The translations under genes and the position numbers were made by a program. From GCA-016699895 sp964633435 (lineage in GTDB: Bacteria > Patescibacteriota > Saccharimonadia > Saccharimonadales > Saccharimonadaceae), in the NCBI GenBank assembly GCA_964633435.1, contig CAZWHA010000004.1, positions 1 through 64,000 on the forward strand: a stretch of 64,000 nucleotides of DNA, given 5' to 3'. A model generated the notes under the pieces. That model was not told the DNA's origin and made no database searches. It saw only the letters and a list, made by a program, of their open reading frames with translations. Shown piece after piece: positions 51,209 through 60,123 of this stretch; within the stretch, counting starts at the first letter, position 1; every line of letters starts with the position of its first letter.

Positions 51209-51285
51209 GGGTTGTTAGCTCAGTTGGCTAGAGCATCTCGTTTACACCGAGAGGGTCGGGGGTTCGAATCCCTCACAACCCACCA
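51209..51285 (+). tRNA. tRNA-Val (TAC)
   Basis: Acceptor GGGTTGT/ACAACCC, anticodon stem TCTCG/CGAGA with loop TTTACAC (TAC), T loop TTCGAAT, encoded CCA. Confidence 0.96.
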
Positions 51286-51288
51286 CGA

Positions 51289-51364
51289 GGGGTGCTAGCT
51301 CATTTGGTAGAGCGCTTCGCTGGCAGCGAAGAGGTGAGGAGTTCGATTCTCCTGCACTCCACCA
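51289..51364 (+). tRNA. tRNA-Ala (GGC)
   Basis: Acceptor GGGGTGC/GCACTCC (same as tRNA-Ala CGC at 28385), anticodon stem CTTCG/CGAAG with loop CTGGCAG (GGC), encoded CCA. Only three bases separate it from the preceding tRNA. Confidence 0.96.
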
Positions 51365-51371
51365 CATATAG

Positions 51372-51458
51372 GCGCGCGTGCTGGAATTGGTAGACAGGCT
51401 AGCTTGAGGTGCTAGTGTTCGCAAGGACGTGGAGGTTCAAGTCCTCTCGCGCGCACCA
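51372..51458 (+). tRNA. tRNA-Leu (GAG)
   Basis: Acceptor GCGCGCG/CGCGCGC, anticodon stem CTAGC/GCTAG with loop TTGAGGT (GAG), class II variable arm, T loop TTCAAGT, encoded CCA. Confidence 0.95.
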
Positions 51459-51486
51459 GGTCTAATTAGACTTGAACGACTATTGT

Positions 51487-51523
51487 AAAAAAGCTCTTTT
51501 CTCGGATAGAAAAGAGCTTTTTG
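51487..51523. terminator. Bidirectional terminator after the tRNA array
   Basis: Stem AAGCTCTTTT (51491-51500) with AAAAGAGCTT (51510-51519), flanked by A and T runs. It ends the tRNA array and the convergent DUF4352-like gene. Confidence 0.88.
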
Positions 51524-51539
51524 ATAGTTTCCTTGAAAA

Positions 51540-52100
51540 CTACAGTTTGATCTCTAACTTTTTACTAGACCAGAAAGATGGATTGTATCTGAGAGTCAGG
51601 CCAGTGTCACCCTCGGGGACTTCGAAAACTAAAAAGCCTGATTTTGTACCGTCAGAGGCAAGGTTACCGCTGCCCAGTGCCCCGTCGACACCAAATGTTG
51701 CAGCAGTCACATTTTGAATATCGCCCGATGAATCCTGCAATTCCCAATCAAAGGTATTATAAGAAATCTCGCTATCAGAATTATTCTTGATAGTTATCTC
51801 AACTTTGACATATTCTTTCCCACTACCTGCGGTTATAAATTGATTACCACTATTCCAGTGGCGTTCAGCTTCTGAGACTGTGACTTCTTTACCGTCAAAA
51901 GCGATAGTGTCGCCAGCCTTGAATACGGTTTGCTCGTTAGCTTGCGAAGATGGACTAGTTTCCCCAACTTTCGTACCATTATTGTTCTGAGATGACGAGG
52001 CGACAGCACCAATAATCACCACGACAATAAGCCAGAACCACCATTTCTTAAAGATAGGTTTTTTAGATTTTGACATTGAGTTTTGTGGATTTTCGCCCAT
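51540..52100 (-). CDS. DUF4352-like membrane-anchored protein
   Basis: A 186-residue protein: short N-terminus, one membrane helix (about 22-38), Ser/Gln/Asn-rich linker, then an immunoglobulin-like beta domain (about 65-186) with YVKVEITIKNNSDSEIS, WELQDSSGD and GFLVFEVPEGD, the pattern of DUF4352. No lipobox Cys. Function unknown; related domains sit on the outer face of Gram-positive membranes. The second ATG (52100) is better spaced from AGGAG than the first (52103). A structured RNA with its own terminator precedes it on the same strand. Confidence 0.78.
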   Translation of the reverse strand: MGENPQNSMSKSKKPIFKKWWFWLIVVVIIGAVASSSQNNNGTKVGETSPSSQANEQTVFKAGDTIAFDGKEVTVSEAERHWNSGNQFITAGSGKEYVKVEITIKNNSDSEISYNTFDWELQDSSGDIQNVTAATFGVDGALGSGNLASDGTKSGFLVFEVPEGDTGLTLRYNPSFWSSKKLEIKL

Positions 52101-52154
52101 CATATCTCCTTATCTGTGTTTCTACTTTATATACTGCAGATTGTCGCGAGAAAC

Positions 52155-52280
52155 AAAAAACGACACCGCAAGGTGTCTTACTTCCATTCACAAACCGGAA
52201 TAATCCGTGTTGTTTATGCGGTGCCGTTTCTAACGGATTACCGCAAGGGATCTGCGTCCGATTTGCTATGAAAGTAAGAC
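52155..52280 (-). ncRNA. Candidate structured leader RNA or stand-alone small RNA
   Basis: On the minus strand TATACT (52287-52292) is followed by a region whose ends pair: GTCTTACTTTC (52280-52270, at the predicted transcript start) with GAAGTAAGAC (52184-52175). Inside are TGCGG/CCGCA and CCGTT/ACGG helices. A terminator GACACC-TTGC-GGTGTC-GTTTTTT (52155-52177) follows; its 3' arm region shares GAC with the closing helix, so the two compete. It ends about 55 bases before the DUF4352-like gene. CCTTGCGGT occurs twice. No known family recognised. Confidence 0.55.
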
Positions 52281-52347
52281 TTTTCTAGTATAGCATTAAG
52301 CTATGAAAATAAAAAGGTCACAAAGAATATAGGGTTGTTTCAAATAG

Positions 52348-54201
52348 TTACGGCGTATTCTTCAGATGATCGATCTTGGCCGTCCAGGTATTAACGTCGG
52401 AAAAGCGAGCGGCGGGTTCGACCATCGAAAAATCGTCTGGCAGGGAGCGCGATTCTGCTGATTTCAAATAGTAATAATTGGGCTGATACAGGGCAATCGC
52501 TGGGACATCAGCAATCCAACGTTTGGCAAAATCAGTATAGCGCGCATCGCGCTTGGCAGTATCAGTCTGTGTCCGAGCGTTGGTCAAAGCCAAATCACTG
52601 ATTGTTGATTTATAATTTGCCAAGTTCAATCCATAAGCATTAGCCTGCGACGCGCCCCAGTAGGCATAGATGTCCGGATCGGCCCCCAGATGAATCTGGT
52701 ACACCAGGACATCATAACCACGCGTCACAAAGTAATTCTGCTGTACACTGCTGGGATCGGCTAGGGTCAAATTCACCTCTATGCCCAGCTGACGCCAAGC
52801 CACAGCCAAAGCATTAGCCACCGGTTCGTAGTCAGTGCCTTTGATCGTTACCATACCAAGCACCATTACCGTACCGTCTTTTTCCCGCTTGTTATCGCCA
52901 TTCAGTTTCCAACCAGCAGCATCAAGTTTTTCACTAGCTGCCGTGACATCGTAGCCTGGCTGTTTCAGATCACTAATACCGTTAACTGACTGGCTAATCA
53001 TCGGTGTCTCCAGCGCGACAGGTATCTGTAGTTGTGCGCCGTCCGACGATACTGCCACTTGACGTAGTTTCAGCCGATCGGTCGCCAGCCGCAAGGCTTC
53101 ACGCACTTCCTGGCTACTAGTGACTGGCCCCGTGTTGTTAAACAGTGCAAAGACACCATCGGCAAGCGGACTCTGAACTAGTTGATCATTTTTTAGATTC
53201 AGTGATGCGGCGGCGGTCGCAACATTCAAACCCGATGCAGCATTGACCTCGTTGCTCTTGAACCCAGCCAATAAATCATCGGCTGTGCCATAGGTTTGAA
53301 CATTAAAGGCCCCTAGACGCGGTTGGCCTCTGAAATATCGCTGGTTTGCCACAAAATGCCACAAATTATGGCCGCTCACTAGGGCTTCTTTGGAGCTATA
53401 GGTAAACGGCCCAGTCCCAACAATTTTGTCAGGGTTTTCGGCCGAGAAACTACGAGTCGAAATTGGCGTAACGTCCTGCATAACATGACTAGGTAGCACA
53501 CCAAACGTCAAGGCAAATGGGAATGATGCCAAAGGACTTTTCAGGGTAAATGTCACAGTTTTGTCATCGATTTTGTTGACCTCGATACTCCGCCAGCTGC
53601 TGGCCAGTACCGAATCAACCATGGCGTTTTTCATCAGATTGACCGTCAACACCACATCATCCGCCACAAACGTTTTGCCGTCCGACCACTCTACATTAGG
53701 TCGCAAGGTGACGGTGTAGGTCTTGCCGTCGTCTGAAATCGTATAAGATTCGGCCAATTCGGGCCGCAGATGTCCAGTTTCATCATATTCTAGCAAACCC
53801 GAATAGACTAACTTCGAAGCTGCTCGTTCGCGATCGGTCGCCGCATAAAGTGGACTAATCGTATCAATTTTGCCAACAACACCCTCGGCATAGGTGCCAC
53901 CATCAACCGGTGCTAGTACTAGGTCGCTGCGCGCATATAGAGACAGTTGTACAAATGCAAGTACGATAAAAAACGCTACTAGCACCAGCCAACCAGCAAT
54001 TTGCTGACGAACAACCCGTAAATTATTCCAGCGGCTGATAATGAATTTATTGGCGTGCTTGAGCAGTTTTTTCTCGTTACGATCAAGGTTGCGGCGCGTT
54101 GGCTTTAGCTTGGTCCAGCGCTTTTTTAGCGACCACCTTTTCTTGGCATTATCAGCATCGGCAGGATTCGGCAAAGGCGGGGTTTCGTCCTTGGTCGCCA
54201 T
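52348..54201 (-). CDS. Membrane-anchored oligopeptide-binding protein (SBP family 5)
   Basis: A 617-residue protein. Unusually it has a long basic cytoplasmic N-terminus (1-65) and an uncleaved membrane helix (67-89) in place of a signal peptide or lipobox. The extracytoplasmic part is a family 5 solute-binding protein (DppA/OppA type): LVYSGLLEYDETG, LAESYTISDDGKTYTVTLR, WSDGKTFVADDV, GTGPFTYSS. No ABC permease or ATPase gene lies next to it. It probably captures peptides for uptake. secG lies just upstream with a three-base gap, so the two may be cotranscribed. Confidence 0.88.
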   Translation of the reverse strand: MATKDETPPLPNPADADNAKKRWSLKKRWTKLKPTRRNLDRNEKKLLKHANKFIISRWNNLRVVRQQIAGWLVLVAFFIVLAFVQLSLYARSDLVLAPVDGGTYAEGVVGKIDTISPLYAATDRERAASKLVYSGLLEYDETGHLRPELAESYTISDDGKTYTVTLRPNVEWSDGKTFVADDVVLTVNLMKNAMVDSVLASSWRSIEVNKIDDKTVTFTLKSPLASFPFALTFGVLPSHVMQDVTPISTRSFSAENPDKIVGTGPFTYSSKEALVSGHNLWHFVANQRYFRGQPRLGAFNVQTYGTADDLLAGFKSNEVNAASGLNVATAAASLNLKNDQLVQSPLADGVFALFNNTGPVTSSQEVREALRLATDRLKLRQVAVSSDGAQLQIPVALETPMISQSVNGISDLKQPGYDVTAASEKLDAAGWKLNGDNKREKDGTVMVLGMVTIKGTDYEPVANALAVAWRQLGIEVNLTLADPSSVQQNYFVTRGYDVLVYQIHLGADPDIYAYWGASQANAYGLNLANYKSTISDLALTNARTQTDTAKRDARYTDFAKRWIADVPAIALYQPNYYYLKSAESRSLPDDFSMVEPAARFSDVNTWTAKIDHLKNTP

Positions 54202-54204
54202 GGC

Positions 54205-54429
54205 CTATCCTACGATTAGACCGATCACAATGCTCAGTACAAAAATAACTGAGGTGACGATAGTAGTTTCATAGAGGTTCTTTTCAAAACCGCGGCGAGT
54301 CGTAAACAGTTCGCCGCTCGAGCCAAAACCCGCACCGAGCGTGGCACCACGCGACTGCAATAGAATTAGTAGGACCGTTACTGCTGCGCTAATGACTGTT
54401 ATGACTGCTAGGGTCGAATCTGGATTCAT
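54205..54429 (-). CDS. secG: Preprotein translocase subunit SecG
   Basis: A 74-residue protein with two membrane helices (about 5-24 and 53-73) and the conserved loop LLQSRGATLGAGFGSSGELF followed by RRGFEKNLYE. It is part of the SecYEG channel. Shine-Dalgarno AAGGAGG. Its ATG overlaps the stop of the upstream holin-like gene (ATGA), so the two are coupled. Confidence 0.9.
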   Translation of the reverse strand: MNPDSTLAVITVISAAVTVLLILLQSRGATLGAGFGSSGELFTTRRGFEKNLYETTIVTSVIFVLSIVIGLIVG

Positions 54430-54803
54430 TGTGCCTCCTTGTTGGTGAGATCGTTAATTTCGCTTACCAAATAGTTTACCAAACTTAGGACGATTCCGCT
54501 AACAATCGCCCAACCAAAGCTCATTTGCAGATTCGGCGCGATAGCTATAGTTAGCCAGACCATAAAACCATTGACCACCAGCATAAAGAGACCAAGAGTC
54601 ACGATCACAAACGGCAGCGATAGTATGGTGATGATCGGTTTTAATATCGAGTTGACAAAGGAAAAGATCAGTCCAGCAAACAGAAAGGTTGCTACCGAGA
54701 TCGCTACCGATTGAAAATCTTCTTGGCCAAATAGCCGTACGGCTATCCATAACCCTAATGAACACATCGCCCACCTCACAGCAAACAGTCCGTAGCTTTT
54801 CAT
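54426..54803 (-). CDS. Four-helix membrane protein, YvlD/holin IV-like
   Basis: A 125-residue protein with four membrane helices and the family-like segment FVNSILKPIITILSLPF followed by IVTLGLFMLVVNG, characteristic of COG1950-type proteins. ATG 54803 is chosen because TAAAAT ends seven bases before it; a start three codons earlier overlaps this -10 box. It heads a unit with secG and the peptide-binding protein. A distant paralogue is at 15053-15451. Confidence 0.75.
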   Translation of the reverse strand: MKSYGLFAVRWAMCSLGLWIAVRLFGQEDFQSVAISVATFLFAGLIFSFVNSILKPIITILSLPFVIVTLGLFMLVVNGFMVWLTIAIAPNLQMSFGWAIVSGIVLSLVNYLVSEINDLTNKEAQ

Positions 54804-54843
54804 TCTAATCATTTTATCATAACCTCGGTTTAGGGGCAATATT

Positions 54844-56034
54844 TTACAGTTCGTTCGATAGTCCGCGTGACAGATTCTCAGCACCGGAATCAGTTACCAA
54901 AATATCATCCTCTAGTCTAACGCCAATTGATTCCTCTGGGATGTAAATGCCTGGTTCAACTGTCAGTACCATACCGGGCTGAAACATTTCGGGACCGCCG
55001 AGCGGATCATGAGTCTCAACACCTAGGCCATGCGACACGGCATGCGGGTAATAACGGCGAAAATCATCGGGAGTTTTATGCAGATCTAATGATTTTAGCG
55101 CCTGTAACATAATTTCGTCCGAGTCAATCAGATACTGTTTAACAGAGCTGCCGGGTTGAATCAGATCGATAATCTGGCCTTGGGCTTGTTTCACGGCAGC
55201 ATGAACGGCACGTTGTCGTTTTGTTGCCTCGTGGAACGCATAGGTTCTAGTGATGTCAGCGTTATAACCGCCATAACGAGCACCGACATCAATCAGGACA
55301 AGTTCACCCTGTTTCAGACCTGACCGATTTGAATTATAATGCAACGTAATTGCATTGGCCCCGCCGGCAACAATCGGGTCATAGGCATGAGTCGCACCAG
55401 TGCGCTCGAACTCGTAACTAAATCGGGCTTGGGCCTCGTATTCGAACGTATAACTCTCGAGTTCACTTTTTACTACCTCAAAGGCCGACCGCGTCAGATT
55501 AATCGCTCGGCGCAGCATCATAATTTCCGGCTTTTGTTTGATAGCGCGCAGCTTGTGAATCGTTGGCCTGATGTCGTTTATCTGTCGAAATGATTTTTTT
55601 AATTTTGCTGTTAATCGAGCTTGGGTCGGGTTCAGGATAAATTCATAATCGACCTGATTACGCGGCAGGATCGTGCACACTGTATCATACCCCCCCCCAC
55701 TGAGGCTGGCAAGGTAGCTAACGCCTTCGTCGTGTGATATCACCCTGTCAACACCACTGATAGCCTGTGCCATCTCAAACGATAGATGTTCATTAAAGAT
55801 CTGCGAAACCGCCGAAACCTCGGGGGCAATTAGGATTGATTGCCCGCCCTCGATCACCAATTCCCAGTCGGCTGCCTCGATACCAGTTAGATACCAAAAA
55901 TTCGCTTCTTGTTCAAAACGCCACGATTCATCACCGACTCGTTGCATCGCGCTAAAAGCGGTCAGGATAATTGGTGCGCCGTCAACTAATTCGGCCAAGC
56001 GCTGTCTGTTGTTTGTAAAAAATGCTGCTTCCAT
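54844..56034 (-). CDS. pepP: Xaa-Pro aminopeptidase (M24B), with in-frame C9 tract
   Basis: A 396-residue creatinase-fold metallopeptidase: N-terminal domain (about 1-165) and the C-terminal pita-bread fold with the metal ligands in VLIDVGARYGGYNADITRTY (Asp, Asp; about 235-254 in two motifs), HGLGVETHD (His), and TVEPGIYIPE and RLEDDILVT (Glu, Glu). It removes N-terminal residues before proline. A C9 tract (55690-55698) in the N-terminal domain encodes three of the glycines in SGGGYD. ATG 56034 lies ten bases after TACAAT, which overlaps the last codons of uvrC, so it has its own promoter. Confidence 0.93.
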   Translation of the reverse strand: MEAAFFTNNRQRLAELVDGAPIILTAFSAMQRVGDESWRFEQEANFWYLTGIEAADWELVIEGGQSILIAPEVSAVSQIFNEHLSFEMAQAISGVDRVISHDEGVSYLASLSGGGYDTVCTILPRNQVDYEFILNPTQARLTAKLKKSFRQINDIRPTIHKLRAIKQKPEIMMLRRAINLTRSAFEVVKSELESYTFEYEAQARFSYEFERTGATHAYDPIVAGGANAITLHYNSNRSGLKQGELVLIDVGARYGGYNADITRTYAFHEATKRQRAVHAAVKQAQGQIIDLIQPGSSVKQYLIDSDEIMLQALKSLDLHKTPDDFRRYYPHAVSHGLGVETHDPLGGPEMFQPGMVLTVEPGIYIPEESIGVRLEDDILVTDSGAENLSRGLSNEL

Positions 56035-56038
56035 AGTG

Positions 56039-57475
56039 CTAACTATTGTACACCGCTTGCTTGATAAGTTTTGCCTTGGCCATGCCAACCAGTTCAGCGA
56101 TGGCCGCTTCGTCAGCAGTTTTAATACCCGTTACCGAGCCAAATTTCCGAATCAGTTTTTTGCGTGTTACCGGACCGATACCAGGAATTTCCTCTAGAAT
56201 ATTGGTGGTTTGGCCTTTGCTGCGAATCGTTTGATGATAGCTGATAGCAAAACGATGCGCTTCGTCGTCGAGCCGAGCGATCAATTTCGCGATATGGTCA
56301 TCACGACCTAATAGTTTCGTCTCGTACGAATCACCCTGCGGAATTACTAACGTCACCGAGGCATTTCGACTGTGATCGCCGCTCTTGTTCCGACCGACAA
56401 ATGGAATATTCGCCGCGACCAGCAATTCCCCCACTGCACCGACCTGCTGAATACCGCCATCAATAACGATCAGGTCAGGCTTGCCCCAGCTAGAGAGATG
56501 TTTTAATCGACGCTCAATCGTTTCGCGCATATGTGCCACGTCATCATTACCAGCTAGCCGTAGTTTAAATTTACGATATTCACGCTTGTCTGCCAACCCG
56601 TTCGTTGCCACCACCATCGAAGCCACGTTATCGCGACCACTAATATGACTAACATCATAGGCCTCGATCCGACGCGGCGCCGCTGGTAAATCTAGTAAAT
56701 CTCGCAGGCCTTGTAAGGCTTTATCTTTGCTGATATCCAGGAATTCTTCGCGACTAAAAACGATCTGTCGTTGCAGTTCTGCTAGATTATGAAGTTGGTT
56801 CCGTAGCCGTGCTGCCGTTTCAAAATCAAGCTGGCCCGAGGCAATTTTCATGGCTTTTTCGAGATCTTTTTGCACGGCTTTGCGATTGCCTTTGATATAG
56901 CTGATTAGTTGACGTAGGGATTTTTTGTAATCGACAGGCGTCGTAGCGCCGGCTTCGACACCAGGTGACAAACCAAGTTGAAATTCTAGCCCAGCCCTGT
57001 TCGGTAGATTTGGTTTCGTGTAATAAGGAAAAACTTTGCGCAGCAATCGCAGTGCATTTTTCACTGACAAACCATTGTAAAACGGCCCGTAATAATCGGC
57101 GCCATCATCGAGCGGTTGACGCGTGAAACTCACAAACGGCACTTCGTCCTGCATATTGATGCGCACAAATGTTTGTGATTTATCGTCGCGCAATAGAATG
57201 TTATAGCGCGGCATATAGCGTTTGACCATTTCCGATTCCAGGAACAGTGCGTCAATTTCGCTATCGGTTTCGATCCAATCAGTATCGGCAATTTCTGTCA
57301 CCAATGCTAAAGTTTTGGCATCCATGTCCTTTTTACTCTGAAAATATTGGCGAACGCGGTTTTTTAGGACCGCTGCCTTGCCCACGTAAATAATCTCGCC
57401 CGCGGCCGATTTATGGAAATAGACCCCGGGACTCACTGGCAGAGTTTTTAATTTGGCTGATAATTGACTGTTCAT
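56039..57475 (-). CDS. uvrC: Excinuclease ABC subunit C, short and cysteine-free
   Basis: A 478-residue nucleotide-excision-repair nuclease, versus about 600 usually. GIY-YIG domain (1-95; SPGVYFHKSAAGEIIYVGKA), UVR helix pair (about 200-235; SGQLDFETAARLRNQ), RNase H-like endonuclease (YDVSHISG, VIDGGIQQVGAV) and a C-terminal helix-hairpin-helix (EEIPGIGPVTRKKLI). The segment that in other UvrC carries the cluster cysteines (R-C-LxYxIG-x-C-xGPC) reads RAGLEFQLGLSPGVEA, and the whole protein has no Cys. It starts one base after the SDR stop codon. Confidence 0.93.
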   Translation of the reverse strand: MNSQLSAKLKTLPVSPGVYFHKSAAGEIIYVGKAAVLKNRVRQYFQSKKDMDAKTLALVTEIADTDWIETDSEIDALFLESEMVKRYMPRYNILLRDDKSQTFVRINMQDEVPFVSFTRQPLDDGADYYGPFYNGLSVKNALRLLRKVFPYYTKPNLPNRAGLEFQLGLSPGVEAGATTPVDYKKSLRQLISYIKGNRKAVQKDLEKAMKIASGQLDFETAARLRNQLHNLAELQRQIVFSREEFLDISKDKALQGLRDLLDLPAAPRRIEAYDVSHISGRDNVASMVVATNGLADKREYRKFKLRLAGNDDVAHMRETIERRLKHLSSWGKPDLIVIDGGIQQVGAVGELLVAANIPFVGRNKSGDHSRNASVTLVIPQGDSYETKLLGRDDHIAKLIARLDDEAHRFAISYHQTIRSKGQTTNILEEIPGIGPVTRKKLIRKFGSVTGIKTADEAAIAELVGMAKAKLIKQAVYNS

Positions 57476-57476
57476 G

Positions 57477-58274
57477 TTAGCGATGCCTTCGCTCTAACTC
57501 GGCTACCCGACGTGCTACCATTCGTCTAGATAGTCGTCTCGCTAGCGGCTCGCAGTGTCTGAGGAAGAATACAGCGACTTTCCAGCGCAAGGTTGGCACA
57601 ACACGCGATTTTCCTCTGCTAGAAGCCGCGAGCGCGGATGCAACAACAGTCTCAACCGACACCCAAGCCCAATTCGGTAAATTTGGTCGGCTAACACCGC
57701 TACGACGGTGAAAATTAGTTTTTACCCAGGACGGACAGACCACTGTTGCCGAAACGCCAGTACCTGCTAATTCTAGCGCTAAGCTCTCGGTATAGACTAC
57801 AACCCAACGCTTTAATGCCGAATAATTACCGGCAAACAGCCACGCTGAAGTCGATGCGACATTAATAATTCGACCATGTTTGCACATAGTCATGGTGTGC
57901 GCGGCAGTATTTGACAACTTCAATACGGCTTCGGCCATAACGGCAAAGGCTGTTATTTGTCGATCGATGTCACCCGCCACTAACGAATCGCGAACAGCGA
58001 AGCCAGCACTGTTGACGAGAATTTCGATCGGCCGGTCTGGGTCATTAATTCGGTCAATTACCCTCTGAAGACCGGTCGCATCGGCCAGGTCAACGTCTAT
58101 TAATTCGATTTCTACTGCGTATTCAGCCCGTAGGCTCTCGGCCGCCGTTGACAACTGACCATCATTAGATACCAACACCAGATGGTAGCCCTTGGTTGCC
58201 AGTTGGCGCGCAAACTCTAGACCAATCCCCGACGATCCACCCGTAATCAGCGCCCAATTAGTAACCTTATTCAT
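57477..58274 (-). CDS. Short-chain dehydrogenase/reductase
   Basis: A 265-residue classical SDR: TGGSSGIGLEFARQLATKG (NAD(P) site, about 10-28), NSAGFAVRDS, the catalytic Ser in NVASTSAWL and the YSALK Tyr/Lys pair (about 155-159). It ends with a basic segment (RRLSRRMVARRVAELERRHR, 20 residues) likely to associate with the membrane. Short-chain alcohol or lipid substrates are typical. ATG lies six bases after TAGAAT (leaderless). uvrC follows directly. Confidence 0.88.
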   Translation of the reverse strand: MNKVTNWALITGGSSGIGLEFARQLATKGYHLVLVSNDGQLSTAAESLRAEYAVEIELIDVDLADATGLQRVIDRINDPDRPIEILVNSAGFAVRDSLVAGDIDRQITAFAVMAEAVLKLSNTAAHTMTMCKHGRIINVASTSAWLFAGNYSALKRWVVVYTESLALELAGTGVSATVVCPSWVKTNFHRRSGVSRPNLPNWAWVSVETVVASALAASSRGKSRVVPTLRWKVAVFFLRHCEPLARRLSRRMVARRVAELERRHR

Positions 58275-58323
58275 GTTTACATTCTACCACAGAGTAGGTA
58301 TACTATTCTACAGAGGAAAAATT

Positions 58324-60123
58324 ATGGCTAAGGCAAAGAATATTATCGCACGACGAACACTGCATTATTATTGGCAGGAAACCAAGCGCCAAGGGCGCTA
58401 TCTTTTACCGATCCTGATCGTTATGCCGGCAGCTATGTTTCTCAATATTTACGCGACAGCTTGGATTATGTCGGATGTTATTAATCGACTAACCGAGAAT
58501 CCGCCCGCCGCCGACCAAGTTTTGGCTGTGTTCGGACCACATCTCGCGCTCTACGCTGGAGCCATGATTGTGGGCGAATTGATTTGCTGGCGACTCGTGT
58601 TGTTTTTGGCTTGGAAAGGCGAAGTGCGTGGCATGTACAACCTGCGCAAACAGTGTTTTGACCATTTGTCAGAACAGTCGATGCATTTTCATAACAACAA
58701 GTTCGGCGGTAGTTTAGTTACCCAAGTATCACGTTTTGTCGGCGCCTATGAACGTTTGTCAGACACGGTTATCTGGGGCATTATCCCATTCGTATCATCA
58801 CTGACCTTCGCCTTACTGATTCTCGGTTTTAAATTGCCGTTATTCGCGCTGACCCTCGGCGTACTGTCGGCAATCTTTATCGCAGTGGCTTGGCTGAGCT
58901 TTAAAAAGATTAGGATCTTGAACGAGCGCGAAGCTGCTGCGAGCAGCAAACTAACTGGTCAACTAGCTGATTCTATCACCAATATTTCAGCCGTTAAAAG
59001 CTTCTCACAGGAAAAACACGAAATTGCGCTATACGCAAAACGCAGTCGCGCATTACAAACCGCTTCGATGGATGTGATGCGATCGATTTTGCTGCGTGAT
59101 TTCGGTTTTGGTGCAATCCTCGTCATTCTGGCCATCGTCATGTTTGTCTTTCTGATTGGTGGCAATGCCTGGCTCGGCGTGCCACTTGGCACTCTGTTTC
59201 TAGCAGTCAGCTATACTTCTAATATTTGGGGACAGTTGTGGCAATTTAACCGTATCCTGCGCGACATTAACCGTTCATTCGGTGATGCCCATGAAATGAC
59301 TGAGATCCTCGACGAAGCTGTTGTCGTCAAGGACAAAGCTAACGCGCAGAATCTCATCACTACGACCGGTTCTGTCGAATTTCGCGATGTCATCTTCTGG
59401 CATCACGATGCCAAGGAAGTCGATAAAACATTTGCGCACCTAAATTTGGTGATTCCGGCTGGTCAGCGCGTTGGCCTGGTCGGTCATTCTGGCTCGGGTA
59501 AAACAACACTAACAAAACTGCTGCTTCGGTTTGCCGATGTACAACATGGCGCTATTCTCATCGATGGTCAAAATATTTCCGACATAACACAGTCTAGTCT
59601 GCGTAGCGCTATTGCCTATGTTCCCCAGGAACCATTGTTATTTCATCGCACCATTCGTGAGAATATTGCCTATGGTCGACCAGACGCGACTGACGAGGAA
59701 ATTCACGAAGCCGCAGCCAAAGCTAATGCGCTAGAATTCATCGAGACTCTGCCCGAAGGTTTTGATACGTTGACCGGTGAACGTGGTGTCAAACTGTCGG
59801 GTGGACAGCGCCAACGGGTTGCTATCGCCCGAGCAATCCTAAAAGACGCACCAATCCTGGTGCTTGATGAAGCAACCTCGGCACTCGATACCGAAAGCGA
59901 ACGTCTGATTCAGGGTGCCTTGAAACACCTCATGGCTGGCCGTACTACTATTGTCATCGCCCACCGATTGTCGACTGTGGCCGGCCTCGATCGCATTATT
60001 GTGCTCGATAACGGCGAAATTATCGAGGACGACACTCATGCTAACCTGATCGGACGTGACGGCAAATATGCCAAGCTCTGGAATCGACAGACCAATTTGC
60101 TAGAGGAAGAAGAGGAAGAATAA
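58324..60123 (+). CDS. ABC exporter, fused membrane and ATPase domains
   Basis: A 599-residue half-transporter of the MsbA/LmrA type. Six membrane helices in residues 25-310, then the ATPase with Walker A GHSGSGKTT (387-395), Q-loop YVPQEPLLF, signature LSGGQRQR, Walker B ILVLDEATSALD and the His switch in IAHRLST; it ends in a run of Glu. It works as a homodimer. Lipid, peptide or drug export is usual; the substrate is not evident. ATG 58324 has AGAGGA upstream and TATACT at 58299-58304. Divergent from the SDR gene. Confidence 0.92.
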   Translation: MAKAKNIIARRTLHYYWQETKRQGRYLLPILIVMPAAMFLNIYATAWIMSDVINRLTENPPAADQVLAVFGPHLALYAGAMIVGELICWRLVLFLAWKGEVRGMYNLRKQCFDHLSEQSMHFHNNKFGGSLVTQVSRFVGAYERLSDTVIWGIIPFVSSLTFALLILGFKLPLFALTLGVLSAIFIAVAWLSFKKIRILNEREAAASSKLTGQLADSITNISAVKSFSQEKHEIALYAKRSRALQTASMDVMRSILLRDFGFGAILVILAIVMFVFLIGGNAWLGVPLGTLFLAVSYTSNIWGQLWQFNRILRDINRSFGDAHEMTEILDEAVVVKDKANAQNLITTTGSVEFRDVIFWHHDAKEVDKTFAHLNLVIPAGQRVGLVGHSGSGKTTLTKLLLRFADVQHGAILIDGQNISDITQSSLRSAIAYVPQEPLLFHRTIRENIAYGRPDATDEEIHEAAAKANALEFIETLPEGFDTLTGERGVKLSGGQRQRVAIARAILKDAPILVLDEATSALDTESERLIQGALKHLMAGRTTIVIAHRLSTVAGLDRIIVLDNGEIIEDDTHANLIGRDGKYAKLWNRQTNLLEEEEEE

